This document shows, one piece after another, positions 1-8,093 of a stretch of 64,000 nt of DNA. The notes beneath the pieces were generated by a model that was given only the letters and a program-made list of their open reading frames with translations, ran no database searches and was not told where the DNA came from. Every line of letters starts with the position of its first letter. The stretch's first letter is position 1. The stretch is taken from NCBI GenBank assembly GCA_038125725.1, contig JAYPEK010000007.1:62001-126000 (forward strand). Direction: 5' to 3'. The stretch comes from TMED8 sp038125725. GTDB lineage: Bacteria; Pseudomonadota; Alphaproteobacteria; Rhodospirillales; Casp-alpha2. The position numbers and the translations under genes were made by a program.

Positions 1-18
1 ACTACTGAGGACAATATC

Positions 19-1158
19 TTGAACGAAGAAGAAGCCCTGATCCTCGACGCCGTCGACCAGTTCCTGGAACGCGATGTCAGGCCTTACGTGCATGCGCTGG
101 AAGCCGCCGACGAATACCCGGCCGACATCGTTGAGGCGATGAAGGAACTGGGCCTGTTCGGCGCCACCATCGGCGCCGAATACGGCGGGCTTGGCTTGGG
201 TGCCTCGACCTATTCCAAGATCGTCGAGCGGGTTTCGGCGGTCTGGATGTCGGTCTCGGGCATCTTCAATTCGCACCTGATCATGTGCGCCGCCGTCGAG
301 CGCTTCGGCGACGAGGAGATGAAGCGCCACTATCTGCCGAAGTTCGCCTCGGGCGAGATGCGGGGCGCCATCGCGCTGACCGAACCCGACTGCGGCACCG
401 ATTTGCAGGGCATTCGCACGCGTGCCGTCAAGGACGGCGACGATTACGTTATCAACGGCAACAAGATGTGGATCACCAACTCGGTGCAGGGCCACGTGCT
501 CGCCTGCCTGGTCAAGACCGACCCGGACGCCGAACCGGCGCACCGGGGCATGAGCCTTTTTCTGGTCGAGAAGGAATGGGGCTACGAGGCGAGCAAGCTG
601 AAGAAGCTCGGCTACCGGGGCGTCGATACCGGCGAGGTGCGTTTCGACAACGTCCGCGTGCCGGCGAAAAACCTGATCGGCGGCGCCGAGGGACGCGGCC
701 TGCAACAGATTCTTTCCGGCCTCGAACTCGGGCGCATCAACGTTGCCGCGCGCGGCGTCGGCGTGGCCAGGGCGTGCCTGGAGGAAAGCGTTGCCTACGC
801 CCAGACCCGCAAGACTTTCGGCAAGCCCATCTGCCAGCACCAGTCAATCCAGATTAAGCTCGCCGACATGGCGACCAAGGTGGAGGCGGCCAGGCTGCTG
901 GTCGAGCAGGCGGCGGCGGCCTACGACACCGGCGCGCGCTGCGACATGGAGGCCGGCATGGCGAAACTGTTCGCCACCGAGGCGGCGGTGGAAAATTCCA
1001 TCGAAGCCATGCGCCTGCACGGCGCCTACGGCTATTCGCCGGAATACAACATCGAACGCTACTACCGCGATGCGCCGTTGCTGGCCATCGGCGAGGGCAC
1101 CAACGAATTGCAGCGGATCATCATCTCGCGCCAGTTGGTCGAGCGGAACCCGGTGTAA
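19..1158 (+). CDS. Acyl-CoA dehydrogenase
   Basis: FAD-dependent dehydrogenase that oxidises an acyl-CoA thioester at the alpha-beta bond and passes electrons to ETF. The 379 residues match the family length. Visible marks are ALTEPDCGTD (119-128), WITNS (151-155) and the FAD-region TFGKP (266-270). The catalytic Glu of the short/medium-chain type lies in IGEGTNE (Glu359). A TTG start at 19 sits 7 nt after GAGGA (7-11). The frame is open to the window edge, so the real start could lie further upstream. It ends 4 nt before a CoA-transferase gene, which suggests a pair that activates and then oxidises one organic acid. The substrate cannot be read from the sequence. Confidence 0.9.
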   Translation: MNEEEALILDAVDQFLERDVRPYVHALEAADEYPADIVEAMKELGLFGATIGAEYGGLGLGASTYSKIVERVSAVWMSVSGIFNSHLIMCAAVERFGDEEMKRHYLPKFASGEMRGAIALTEPDCGTDLQGIRTRAVKDGDDYVINGNKMWITNSVQGHVLACLVKTDPDAEPAHRGMSLFLVEKEWGYEASKLKKLGYRGVDTGEVRFDNVRVPAKNLIGGAEGRGLQQILSGLELGRINVAARGVGVARACLEESVAYAQTRKTFGKPICQHQSIQIKLADMATKVEAARLLVEQAAAAYDTGARCDMEAGMAKLFATEAAVENSIEAMRLHGAYGYSPEYNIERYYRDAPLLAIGEGTNELQRIIISRQLVERNPV

Positions 1159-1162
1159 TCGG

Positions 1163-2350
1163 ATGGCGCTTCCTCTCGAAGGTGTCCGTGTCCTCACGGT
1201 CGAACAGTACGGCGCCGGCCCGTTCGGCACGCAGTTCCTCTCCGACCAGGGCGCCGAGGTCATCAAGATCGAAAGCCCCGCCATGGGTGGCGACTACGCG
1301 CGCAACGTCGGGCCCTATTTTTTCACCGACGAGCACTCGCAGTTCTTCCATTCCTTCAACAGGAACAAGAAGAGCCTGACGCTCGACATCACCACGCCCG
1401 ACGGCAGGGAGGTGTTCCACGATTTGGTGAAGACGGCGGACGCGGTGACGTCGAACGCGCGCGGCGACGTGCCGGCGCGCCTGGGACTCCTGTATAACGA
1501 CCTCAAAGGCTTCAACCCGAAGATCGTCTGCGCGCATCTCTCGGCCTATGGGCGCTCAGGATCACGCGCCAACTGGCCCGGATTCGATTATCTGATGCAG
1601 GCGGAGACCGGCTATTTCTCGCTCACCGGCGAGCAGGGCACGCCGCCGGCGCGCATGGGGCTTTCCATCGTCGATCTGATGACCGGCCTGGGGCTCGCCT
1701 ACGCCACCACCATCGCCATCCTGAATGCGCGCGAAACCGGCATCGGCCGCGACATGGACGTCAGCCTGTTCGACATGGCGCTCTTCAACCTCTGCTACCC
1801 CGGCACCTGGTATCTGAATTCCGGCCACGTGCAGGACCGCGAGCCGCGGTCCGGCCATCCCTCCTTGGTGCCTTGCGCGCTCTACAAGACCAAGGACGGC
1901 TGGGTCTATCTCATGTGCAACAAGGAGAAGTTCTGGCCGGCACTCTGCACCGCCATCGGCCGCGACGAATGGTCGGACGACCCGCGCTTCCGCACTTTCA
2001 AGGAGCGCCTGGAGAACCGCGCCCTGATCCAGGACCTCTTGGACGAGGAACTGAGCGCCAAGACCACCGCCGAATGGCTGGAGATTTTCGCCGGCAGCGT
2101 CCCCGCCGCGCCGATCTACGACGTGCAGCAGGCGCTCGACAACCCCTTCGTCGCCGAACGCGGCCTGATCCAGAACGTCGATATCGAGGGCTTCAGCACC
2201 GCGCGGCTGATCGACACGCCGATCCGTTCCGGCGAGCCGACGCCGGCCAATCCGGCGCCGACGCTAGGCCAGCACACCGACGATCTGTTGTCGGACCTCG
2301 GCTATGATGCCGACAAGCTGGCGAAGCTCCGCAAGGACGGCGTGATCTAA
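1163..2350 (+). CDS. Family III (CaiB/BaiF) CoA-transferase
   Basis: Moves CoA between a donor thioester and a carboxylic acid. The 395-residue length is typical. The N-terminal part has the family pattern EQYGAGPFGTQFLSDQGAEV and KIESP. The likely catalytic Asp is Asp204 in SLFDMAL, placed by analogy with formyl-CoA transferase, and the C-terminus has LGQHTDDLL. The ATG at 1163 is 4 nt after the acyl-CoA dehydrogenase stop, so the two are probably co-transcribed. Succinyl-CoA:dicarboxylate or carnitine-type transfer are both possible. The stop overlaps the stop of the convergent hydrolase gene. Confidence 0.9.
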   Translation: MALPLEGVRVLTVEQYGAGPFGTQFLSDQGAEVIKIESPAMGGDYARNVGPYFFTDEHSQFFHSFNRNKKSLTLDITTPDGREVFHDLVKTADAVTSNARGDVPARLGLLYNDLKGFNPKIVCAHLSAYGRSGSRANWPGFDYLMQAETGYFSLTGEQGTPPARMGLSIVDLMTGLGLAYATTIAILNARETGIGRDMDVSLFDMALFNLCYPGTWYLNSGHVQDREPRSGHPSLVPCALYKTKDGWVYLMCNKEKFWPALCTAIGRDEWSDDPRFRTFKERLENRALIQDLLDEELSAKTTAEWLEIFAGSVPAAPIYDVQQALDNPFVAERGLIQNVDIEGFSTARLIDTPIRSGEPTPANPAPTLGQHTDDLLSDLGYDADKLAKLRKDGVI

Positions 2351-3306
2351 AACCGCTCCCTGAGCCAGTCCGACACCATGCGCCAGATTTCGGCCGAGTT
2401 GTCGTCCATCATCGGGCAATGAGAGTTGCCCATGATGCCCATGGCCGGCAGGTCGATGACATCGACCCGGCCGCCGGCGGCAGTGACGGCATCCAGGTAA
2501 CGCTCCACCTCGGCCCGGTATTCCTGCCAGCGCGGCGACTGCGCGAAGAAATCGCCCCAGACCACCAGATGCGGGATGTCCGCGTTGGCGCCGACATCGT
2601 CGAAGTCCGGCGCGCCGGAGGGTTCCACCAGTACCAGCGCCTTGGCGTGGCCGGGCACGGCCAGCGTCGTTTCGATGGCCATGCCGCCGCCCTGGCTATG
2701 GGCCATGACGATGCATTCGGGGAAGCGTTCCAGATAGGCGCGGTAGGCGCGTTTGACGCGGTCCACCAGCGCCGGCCAGCGCGGCACGAACTGCCGGGCC
2801 AGCGTGTCGTAGGCGGCCATGGGGAAGCGCTGGCCTGGGAAGATTTGGCGCGCCACCGGGTCGGTGGCGTAGCCGCCGACGGGCCCCATGCGGAAGACGT
2901 CCCACGACAGTTCCTTCGGCCGGAACACCACGTCCATGCCGTTGACGGCATCCGGCGGCGGAGCGGCGCGGCCGCGCTCCATGGCGTCGGAGACGTAGAC
3001 GTCGAAGCCGTCGCGCAGCGCCAGTTCCAGCCAGCCGGGGCGGCCGTCTGGGGTGGTTTCCCAGGTGACGCCGGTCATGCCGCCGCCGTGCCACATCATC
3101 AGCGGCAGGGAAGTATCGTCTTCGGCGCCGAGAAAGCCCTGCACGTACATCTGTCCGGTCTCGTAGTCGCCGGCCTGCTGCAAGGGCCGGGCGACGCTGC
3201 CCATGGCCAGCGCCACGTTGCCGGTCGGCGGCAGGTCCAGGTGCACGCTTTCGGCGCCGACGAAGAAGCTGTTGAGGCCGCGCAGGCGGAAGGTCGTTGC
3301 AGTCAT
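2347..3306 (-). CDS. Alpha/beta hydrolase
   Basis: Serine hydrolase of the alpha/beta fold, 319 residues. The nucleophile elbow is AHSQGGG with Ser204, and a likely catalytic His is in GNSHCPMMDD near the C-terminus. HGGG near residue 75 could form the oxyanion hole. No signal peptide is seen, so it is probably cytoplasmic. The ATG at 3306 has AAGGGGAG just upstream on its strand, and the frame also reads upstream without family-like sequence. The gene converges on the CoA-transferase with a 4-nt overlap of stop codons. It may hydrolyse an ester in the same catabolic region, but the substrate is unknown. Confidence 0.8.
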   Translation of the reverse strand: MTATTFRLRGLNSFFVGAESVHLDLPPTGNVALAMGSVARPLQQAGDYETGQMYVQGFLGAEDDTSLPLMMWHGGGMTGVTWETTPDGRPGWLELALRDGFDVYVSDAMERGRAAPPPDAVNGMDVVFRPKELSWDVFRMGPVGGYATDPVARQIFPGQRFPMAAYDTLARQFVPRWPALVDRVKRAYRAYLERFPECIVMAHSQGGGMAIETTLAVPGHAKALVLVEPSGAPDFDDVGANADIPHLVVWGDFFAQSPRWQEYRAEVERYLDAVTAAGGRVDVIDLPAMGIMGNSHCPMMDDNSAEIWRMVSDWLRERF

Positions 3307-3381
3307 GGGACTCCCCTTGTTTCCCCCGATACCGCTAGAATAAGCGACACCGCCCCGCCGACCAACCCAAGAGGTGCTCCC

Positions 3382-3711
3382 ATGCCGTCCGTCGCCGTGC
3401 ATTTCCATCCCAACCAGACCGCGATCTCGGACGGCTTTCCCGCCTTTGCCGATGCCGTCGCCGGCGCCATCCTCGATTGCCTCGGCGCCGAGCGCGACAA
3501 GGTGCAGATCATGGCGTTGCCGCTCGTGCATCCGCCCATCGGCCGCGACGTCTATATCGAGATCAAGGCGCGCGCCAACGAGCAGCGTTCGGAAGCGGTG
3601 CTGGCGGATTTCGTCGGCCGCGTCGATGCGCTCTCGCGCCAGCACCTGGGTGCGGTCAGCCGCATCCGCTACTTCGCCTATCCCGGCAGCTTCCTGGCCG
3701 CCGCCAACTGA
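3382..3711 (+). CDS. Small tautomerase-like protein
   Basis: A 109-residue protein beginning Met-Pro followed by a hydrophobic strand. This is the layout of the tautomerase superfamily (4-OT, CHMI, MIF), where the exposed N-terminal Pro is the catalytic base. A second strand-helix unit begins at VYIEIKARANEQRSEAVL, like the internal repeat of CHMI-type proteins. AGAGG precedes the ATG by about 7 nt. It is transcribed away from the hydrolase and stands alone before the MarR operon. The assignment rests on the N-terminus, size and fold pattern only. A different small alpha/beta protein is possible. Confidence 0.5.
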   Translation: MPSVAVHFHPNQTAISDGFPAFADAVAGAILDCLGAERDKVQIMALPLVHPPIGRDVYIEIKARANEQRSEAVLADFVGRVDALSRQHLGAVSRIRYFAYPGSFLAAAN

Positions 3712-3726
3712 TCCGGCCCCGCAAGC

Positions 3727-3756
3727 TTGACGAAAGCCGTGACTCCGAAGTTAATA
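3727..3756 (+). promoter_or_regulatory. Promoter of marR-emrAB operon
   Basis: TTGACG (3727-3732) and TTAATA (3751-3756) are 18 nt apart, close to a sigma-70-type promoter, and lie upstream of the MarR-family gene. The -10 element overlaps the left edge of the palindrome at 3751-3774, as expected for an autorepressed promoter. TATAAG at 3755 is an alternative -10 but with a poor spacer. Confidence 0.5.
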
Positions 3757-3774
3757 TAAGCTAGCTTACATTAA
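3751..3774. promoter_or_regulatory. 24-bp palindrome, candidate MarR operator
   Basis: The core TAAGCTAGCTTA (3757-3768) is a perfect 12-bp palindrome. Symmetry extends to TTAAT on the left and ATTAA on the right, with a single mismatched pair over 24 bp. It lies 26 nt before the MarR-family start codon, at the -10/+1 region. Size, symmetry and place fit a MarR dimer site. Binding is inferred. Confidence 0.6.
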
Positions 3775-3799
3775 TCTAGCACAACAACCTAGGGTCATT

Positions 3800-4276
3800 A
3801 TGGACGCCCAAATGGAAGACCGCCACGACGAGACGCTGGGCAACCTGGTCACCGACCTCTCGCGGGTCATGACCAAGCGATTCGACCGCCGCGCGCGCGA
3901 ACTGGGCCTGACCCGCGCGCAGTGGCGGGTGCTGCTCAGGCTTCGCAACCGCCAGGGCGTCAACCAATCCACCCTGGCGGAACTGTTGGGCATTGAGCCC
4001 ATCACCCTGGCGCGTCACATCGACCGCTTGCAGGAGAAGGGCTGGCTCGAACGCCGCGCCGACCCGAACGACCGCCGGGTGTGGCTTTTGTATTTGGACG
4101 ACAGCGTGCAGGGCGTGCTCGACGATATGCAGGAGATTTCCGACTGGAACCGCGACACCGCGCTCAGGGGCTTCAGCGACGCCGACCGCGAGCAACTGGT
4201 GGCCGCGCTCAGACGCGCCAAGGACAACCTGGCCGATGCGGAACGCGAGGAAGCGGCGGGAGGGCGCCATGACTGA
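3800..4276 (+). CDS. MarR-family transcriptional regulator
   Basis: A 158-residue winged-helix regulator. The central part is the MarR signature: NQSTLAELLGIEPITLARH as the recognition helix-turn-helix, then DRLQEKGWLERRADPNDRR and a wing strand VWLLYL. Flanking helices form the dimer interface. The gene overlaps emrA by 8 nt and heads an emrAB-type efflux operon. By analogy with E. coli MprA/EmrR it probably represses its own operon and releases DNA on binding a phenolic or lipophilic compound. The palindrome at 3751-3774 is the likely operator. The ligand is unknown. Confidence 0.9.
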   Translation: MDAQMEDRHDETLGNLVTDLSRVMTKRFDRRARELGLTRAQWRVLLRLRNRQGVNQSTLAELLGIEPITLARHIDRLQEKGWLERRADPNDRRVWLLYLDDSVQGVLDDMQEISDWNRDTALRGFSDADREQLVAALRRAKDNLADAEREEAAGGRHD

Positions 4277-5384
4277 AGAAACCACCGGCACCGAAGCTCT
4301 ACCGCCGAGGCGGCGCGGCCGGCGTCTGCTCCGGCTGTTGACGGTCGGATTCATCAGCATCCTGGGGCCTCTCGCCATCGCCGCCGGCGCCTTCTACGTC
4401 TACGCCACCGGCGGGCGCTACGCATCGACGGAAAATGCCTACGTGAAGGCCGACAAGATCGCCGTCAGTGCCGATGTGTCGGGGCGGGTAACCGGCGTCG
4501 GCGTCGCCGAGAACGAGGCGGTCGAGAAGGGCCAGCTCTTGTTCCAGGTCGACCCCGAACCGTTCCAGATCCGCTTGGCCGAGGCCGAGGCCCGCATCGC
4601 CGCCGCGCGCCAGGAGATCGCCGCGCTGAAGGCCGAATACCGCCAGAAACTCGCCGAACGCCGCGAGGTCGAAGGGGAGGTCGCGTTCCTGCGGCGCGGC
4701 GTCGAACGCCAGCGCAAGCTGCACGACAAGGGCTTCGCCTCGGAAAGCAAGCTCGACGATGCCGAACACGAGCTCAAGGCCGCCAAGGACCGGCTTCCCG
4801 CCATCGACCAGGACCTGGCCCGCGTCCGCGCGCGCTTGGGCGGCGACGTCGGCATCGAGATCAATACCCACCCGACGGTGCTGGAAGCCATGCTGGCGCG
4901 GGACGCCGCATCGCTGCAACTGCGCAAGACCCAGGTCTATGCGCCGGGTGCGGGCATCGTCACCAATTTCGGGCTGGAGGTCGGCGAATACATCCAGGCC
5001 GGCGCGCCGGTGTTCAGCCTGGTCGGTGCCGACAAGGTTTGGGTGCGGGCCAACTACAAGGAAACCGACCTCACCCACGTGCGTGTCGGCCAGATGGCGT
5101 CCTTGACGGTGGATACCTATCCCGATGTTTCGTTCCAGGCGCGCGTCGCCTCCATCGCGCCGGCGACGGGCTCCGAGTTCGCGCTGCTGCCGCCGCAGAA
5201 CGCGTCCGGCAACTGGGTCAAGGTGGTGCAGCGCCTGCCGGTGCGGCTCGAACTGGTCAGCCCCTACAAGGGACCGAAGCTGCGCGCCGGCATGAGCGTC
5301 ATCGTCGAGATCGACACCGGCCACAAACGCAAGCTTCCGGGCATCGTCTCCCAGGCCATGGCCTGGGTGAACGAACGGCTGTAG
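4269..5384 (+). CDS. emrA: EmrA-type HlyD membrane fusion protein
   Basis: Periplasmic adaptor of a tripartite drug pump, 371 residues. A basic N-terminus (RRRGRRLLR) precedes one membrane helix at about 24-45. The biotinyl-lipoyl half domain (about 55-90, with ENAYVKAD and GRVTGVGVAENEAVEKGQ) follows, then a long alpha-hairpin (about 105-200). The second lipoyl half and beta-barrel contain YAPGAGIVTNFGLEVGEY. The ATG overlaps the regulator's stop by 8 nt. It should link the inner membrane pump encoded next to an outer membrane TolC-type channel. A TolC homologue lies at 23576-24895, but nothing in the sequence ties the two together. Confidence 0.92.
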   Translation: MTEETTGTEALPPRRRGRRLLRLLTVGFISILGPLAIAAGAFYVYATGGRYASTENAYVKADKIAVSADVSGRVTGVGVAENEAVEKGQLLFQVDPEPFQIRLAEAEARIAAARQEIAALKAEYRQKLAERREVEGEVAFLRRGVERQRKLHDKGFASESKLDDAEHELKAAKDRLPAIDQDLARVRARLGGDVGIEINTHPTVLEAMLARDAASLQLRKTQVYAPGAGIVTNFGLEVGEYIQAGAPVFSLVGADKVWVRANYKETDLTHVRVGQMASLTVDTYPDVSFQARVASIAPATGSEFALLPPQNASGNWVKVVQRLPVRLELVSPYKGPKLRAGMSVIVEIDTGHKRKLPGIVSQAMAWVNERL

Positions 5385-5396
5385 CGGACGCCTGTC

Positions 5397-6929
5397 ATGC
5401 CGGCGGAAGCCGCGAGAATCCAATACAAGGGTGCAAGAAAGGCACTGATCACCGCCGCGCTCTGCACAGGCCCGGTGATGCAGGTGCTCGATACCACCGT
5501 GGTCGCCGTGGCGCTCAACCACATGCAGGGCTCGCTCTCCGCCGCGCAGGACCAGATGGCCTGGGTGCTGACGTCGTATCTGATGTCGTTGGCGGTGGCG
5601 ACGCCCTTGTGGGGCGTGCTGGTGCAGTATTTCAGCCGCAAGAACCTGTTCATCTTTTCCATCATCTGTTTCGCCTTCACGTCGCTCCTGAGCGGCACCG
5701 CCGATTCGCTGACCGAACTGCTGATCTACCGTGCCATCCAGGGTCTGTTCGGTGCCGCGCTGATCCCGCTGTCGCAGGCGTCCCTGATGGATGTCTACGA
5801 GCCCAAGGACTACGGCATCGCCATGGGCTGGTGGGGGGTGGGGCTGATGTTCGGGCCGGTGTTCGGGCCGACGATGGGCGGCTACCTGACCGAATTCTAT
5901 TCCTGGCGCTGGGCCTTCTTCATCAACGTGCCGCTGGGGATTATCTCGGTGATCGCGGTCTGGCTGTTCGTGCCGCAGACGGCGGCGCGGCGCCAGCGGC
6001 CGTTCAATTACGTCGGCTATATCGCGCTGGCGCTGGTGCTCGGCTGCGTGCAGTTCACCCTCGACCGGGGGCAGCGCTACGACTGGCTCGATTCCACCGT
6101 CATCGTCACGCTCTTGTGCGTCGCCGGCGGCGCGCTCTGGGTGTTCATCGTCAATTCCATGACCTCCGAACATCCGTTCATCGACCCGGCGATCCTGCGC
6201 AACGTCAATTTCGCCATCGGCTTGGTGCTGCGCGCGGTGTTCGGCATCCTCTTGTTCGGCGCGCTGATCCTGATCCCGCCCTATCTGCAGAAGATCGCCG
6301 GCTATCCGGTGGTGGAGACCGGAATACTAATGGCGCCCCGGGGGATCGCCACCATGGTCTCGGCCATCGCGGTCGGCTGGATCGACAAGTATGCCGATCC
6401 GCGCCTGGTGATCATCGCCGGCGCCGTCATGGCCGGGTTTTCGGCCTGGGAGATGTCATTGCTGACACCCGACGCCCCGGCCTCGACCATCATCACGCTG
6501 ATCGTCATCCAGGGCATCGGCACGTCGTGTTTCTTCGTGCCGCTGAATTCGCTCGCCTTCGCCGACCTCAACGCCGACCAGCGCGACCAGGGAACGTCGT
6601 TCTTCGCGCTGTTGGGCAATATCGGGCGTTCCGTCGGCATCGCCATCCTGTCGACCTATCTGGTCTACGGCGCCCAGACCACCAAATCGGAACTGGTGGA
6701 GTTCGCCACGCCCTATAACGATACCCTCAACCATGTCCCCAATCCGGACGCTTGGTCGTTCTCCAGCTTGGAGGGGCTGGCCCGGCTGAATGCCGCGGTG
6801 GCGCGCCAGGCCGAGGTGCTTTCCTACGTGATGGATTTCCAGCTCCTGGCGGCGATGCTGTTCGCCTGCATCCCGCTGGTGATGATGATGCGGGTGAAAA
6901 AGAAGGTGAAGGCGCCGCAACCCGCATAA
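5397..6929 (+). CDS. emrB: EmrB/QacA-type MFS drug exporter (DHA2)
   Basis: A 510-residue major facilitator of the 14-helix DHA2 family, exporting hydrophobic compounds by proton antiport. The family motif LDTTVVAVALNHM is in the first helix, followed by WVLTSYLMSLA. Loop 2-3 has VLVQYFSRKNLF in place of the usual GxLaDrxGrkr, and RAIQGLFGAALIPLSQA follows in helix 4. The antiporter motif GPTMGGYL is in helix 5. It starts 12 nt after emrA and forms the pump with it. A basic tail (RVKKKVK) ends the protein. Confidence 0.93.
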   Translation: MPAEAARIQYKGARKALITAALCTGPVMQVLDTTVVAVALNHMQGSLSAAQDQMAWVLTSYLMSLAVATPLWGVLVQYFSRKNLFIFSIICFAFTSLLSGTADSLTELLIYRAIQGLFGAALIPLSQASLMDVYEPKDYGIAMGWWGVGLMFGPVFGPTMGGYLTEFYSWRWAFFINVPLGIISVIAVWLFVPQTAARRQRPFNYVGYIALALVLGCVQFTLDRGQRYDWLDSTVIVTLLCVAGGALWVFIVNSMTSEHPFIDPAILRNVNFAIGLVLRAVFGILLFGALILIPPYLQKIAGYPVVETGILMAPRGIATMVSAIAVGWIDKYADPRLVIIAGAVMAGFSAWEMSLLTPDAPASTIITLIVIQGIGTSCFFVPLNSLAFADLNADQRDQGTSFFALLGNIGRSVGIAILSTYLVYGAQTTKSELVEFATPYNDTLNHVPNPDAWSFSSLEGLARLNAAVARQAEVLSYVMDFQLLAAMLFACIPLVMMMRVKKKVKAPQPA

Positions 6930-7012
6930 GCGGGCATTCCGGGCGTGACCCGTTGCTTCCCCGGCGCTATAGGAATAGGCGCTTCGAGACAACGCGGATG
7001 GGAGACGACCAA

Positions 7013-8083
7013 GTGAAGATTCTGGTATTGCCGGGCGACGGCATCGGCCCCGAGATCACCGACGCCACCTGCCGGGCCTTGGAGGCGCTGGATGCGCGCT
7101 ACGGGCTCGGCTTCGACATGGTGCGGCGCGAGATCGGCCTCAAGGCCCATTACGAGGTCGGCTCGACCATGTCGGACGAGATCATGGCCGAAATCGCCGA
7201 GACCGAGGCGACCATCCTGGGTCCCACCGACACCTATGCCTACCCGGACGAGGCCAAGGGCGGGCGGCGCCCGTCGAAGGCGGTGCGGACAACCTTCGAT
7301 CTCTATGCCAACGTGCGCCCGTCGCGTAACCGCCCTGGCGTGCCGGCCATGGCCGAGAACATGGACCTGGTGGTGGTGCGCGAAAACACCGAGGGCTTCT
7401 ACGCCGACCGCAACATGTTCATGGGCGGTGGCGAGTTCATGCCGACCCCCGACGTGGCGCTGTCGGTGCGCAAGATTACCGCCGAGGGCTCGCGCCGCAT
7501 CGCCAAGGTGGCCTTCGACCTGGCCCGTCAGCGCCGCAAGAAGGTAACCGCCGTGCACAAGGCCAACGTTCTGCAGATGACCGACGGGCTGTTCCTGCGC
7601 GAGGTCCGCGCCGTTGCCGAGGGCTATCCCGACGTGGAGGTCGAGGAACTGATCATCGATGCCATGACCGCGCACCTGATCCGCCGCCCCGCCGACTTTG
7701 ACGTCATCCTGACCACCAACATGTACGGCGATATCCTCTCCGATCAGTGCGCGGAAATGTCGGGCGGCCTCGGTTTCGGGCCGTCGGTCAATGCCGGCGA
7801 CGAGCACGCGGTGGCGCAGGCGGCGCACGGCTCGGCGCCGGACATCGCCGGCCAGGACATCGCCAACCCGACGGCACTGATGCTGTCGGCCAGCATGCTG
7901 CTCAATTGGATTGCCGGCCGCCATGGCGACAACCAGTTGGCCGCCGCCGCCGCGCACATGGAGAAGGCCGTCGATCATGCGCTCGGCGCCCCCGCCACCC
8001 AAACCAAGGACGTCGGCGGCCCCCTGGGCACCAAGGCCTTCGGCGAGGCCGTCGCCAAAGCCATCGAAACCCTGCCAGAGTGA
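7013..8083 (+). CDS. Isopropylmalate/isocitrate dehydrogenase-family enzyme
   Basis: NAD(P)-linked beta-decarboxylating dehydrogenase of a 2-hydroxyacid. The family signature NMYGDILSDQCAEMSGGLGF and the N-terminal LPGDGIGPEIT are intact, as are the catalytic Tyr and Lys regions (RENTEGFYA and VHKANVL). The specificity loop reads RPSKAVRTTFDLYANVRP, which resembles NAD-isocitrate or tartrate/malate-type members more than true LeuB. The GTG at 7013 is 8 nt after GGGAG (7000-7004) and gives 356 residues. An ATG at 6998 would add five residues but has a weak ribosome site. It is followed after 10 nt by a class V aminotransferase. A catabolic role is more likely than leucine synthesis because no leu genes are present. 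Confidence 0.85.
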   Translation: MKILVLPGDGIGPEITDATCRALEALDARYGLGFDMVRREIGLKAHYEVGSTMSDEIMAEIAETEATILGPTDTYAYPDEAKGGRRPSKAVRTTFDLYANVRPSRNRPGVPAMAENMDLVVVRENTEGFYADRNMFMGGGEFMPTPDVALSVRKITAEGSRRIAKVAFDLARQRRKKVTAVHKANVLQMTDGLFLREVRAVAEGYPDVEVEELIIDAMTAHLIRRPADFDVILTTNMYGDILSDQCAEMSGGLGFGPSVNAGDEHAVAQAAHGSAPDIAGQDIANPTALMLSASMLLNWIAGRHGDNQLAAAAAHMEKAVDHALGAPATQTKDVGGPLGTKAFGEAVAKAIETLPE

Positions 8084-8093
8084 GAAACGCGAC

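Noticed and set aside
4299..6173. Long minus-strand open frame opposite emrA-emrB
   Set aside because: Low-complexity His/Arg/Gly-rich translation typical of antisense frames in GC-rich genes; both plus-strand genes have clear family motifs.
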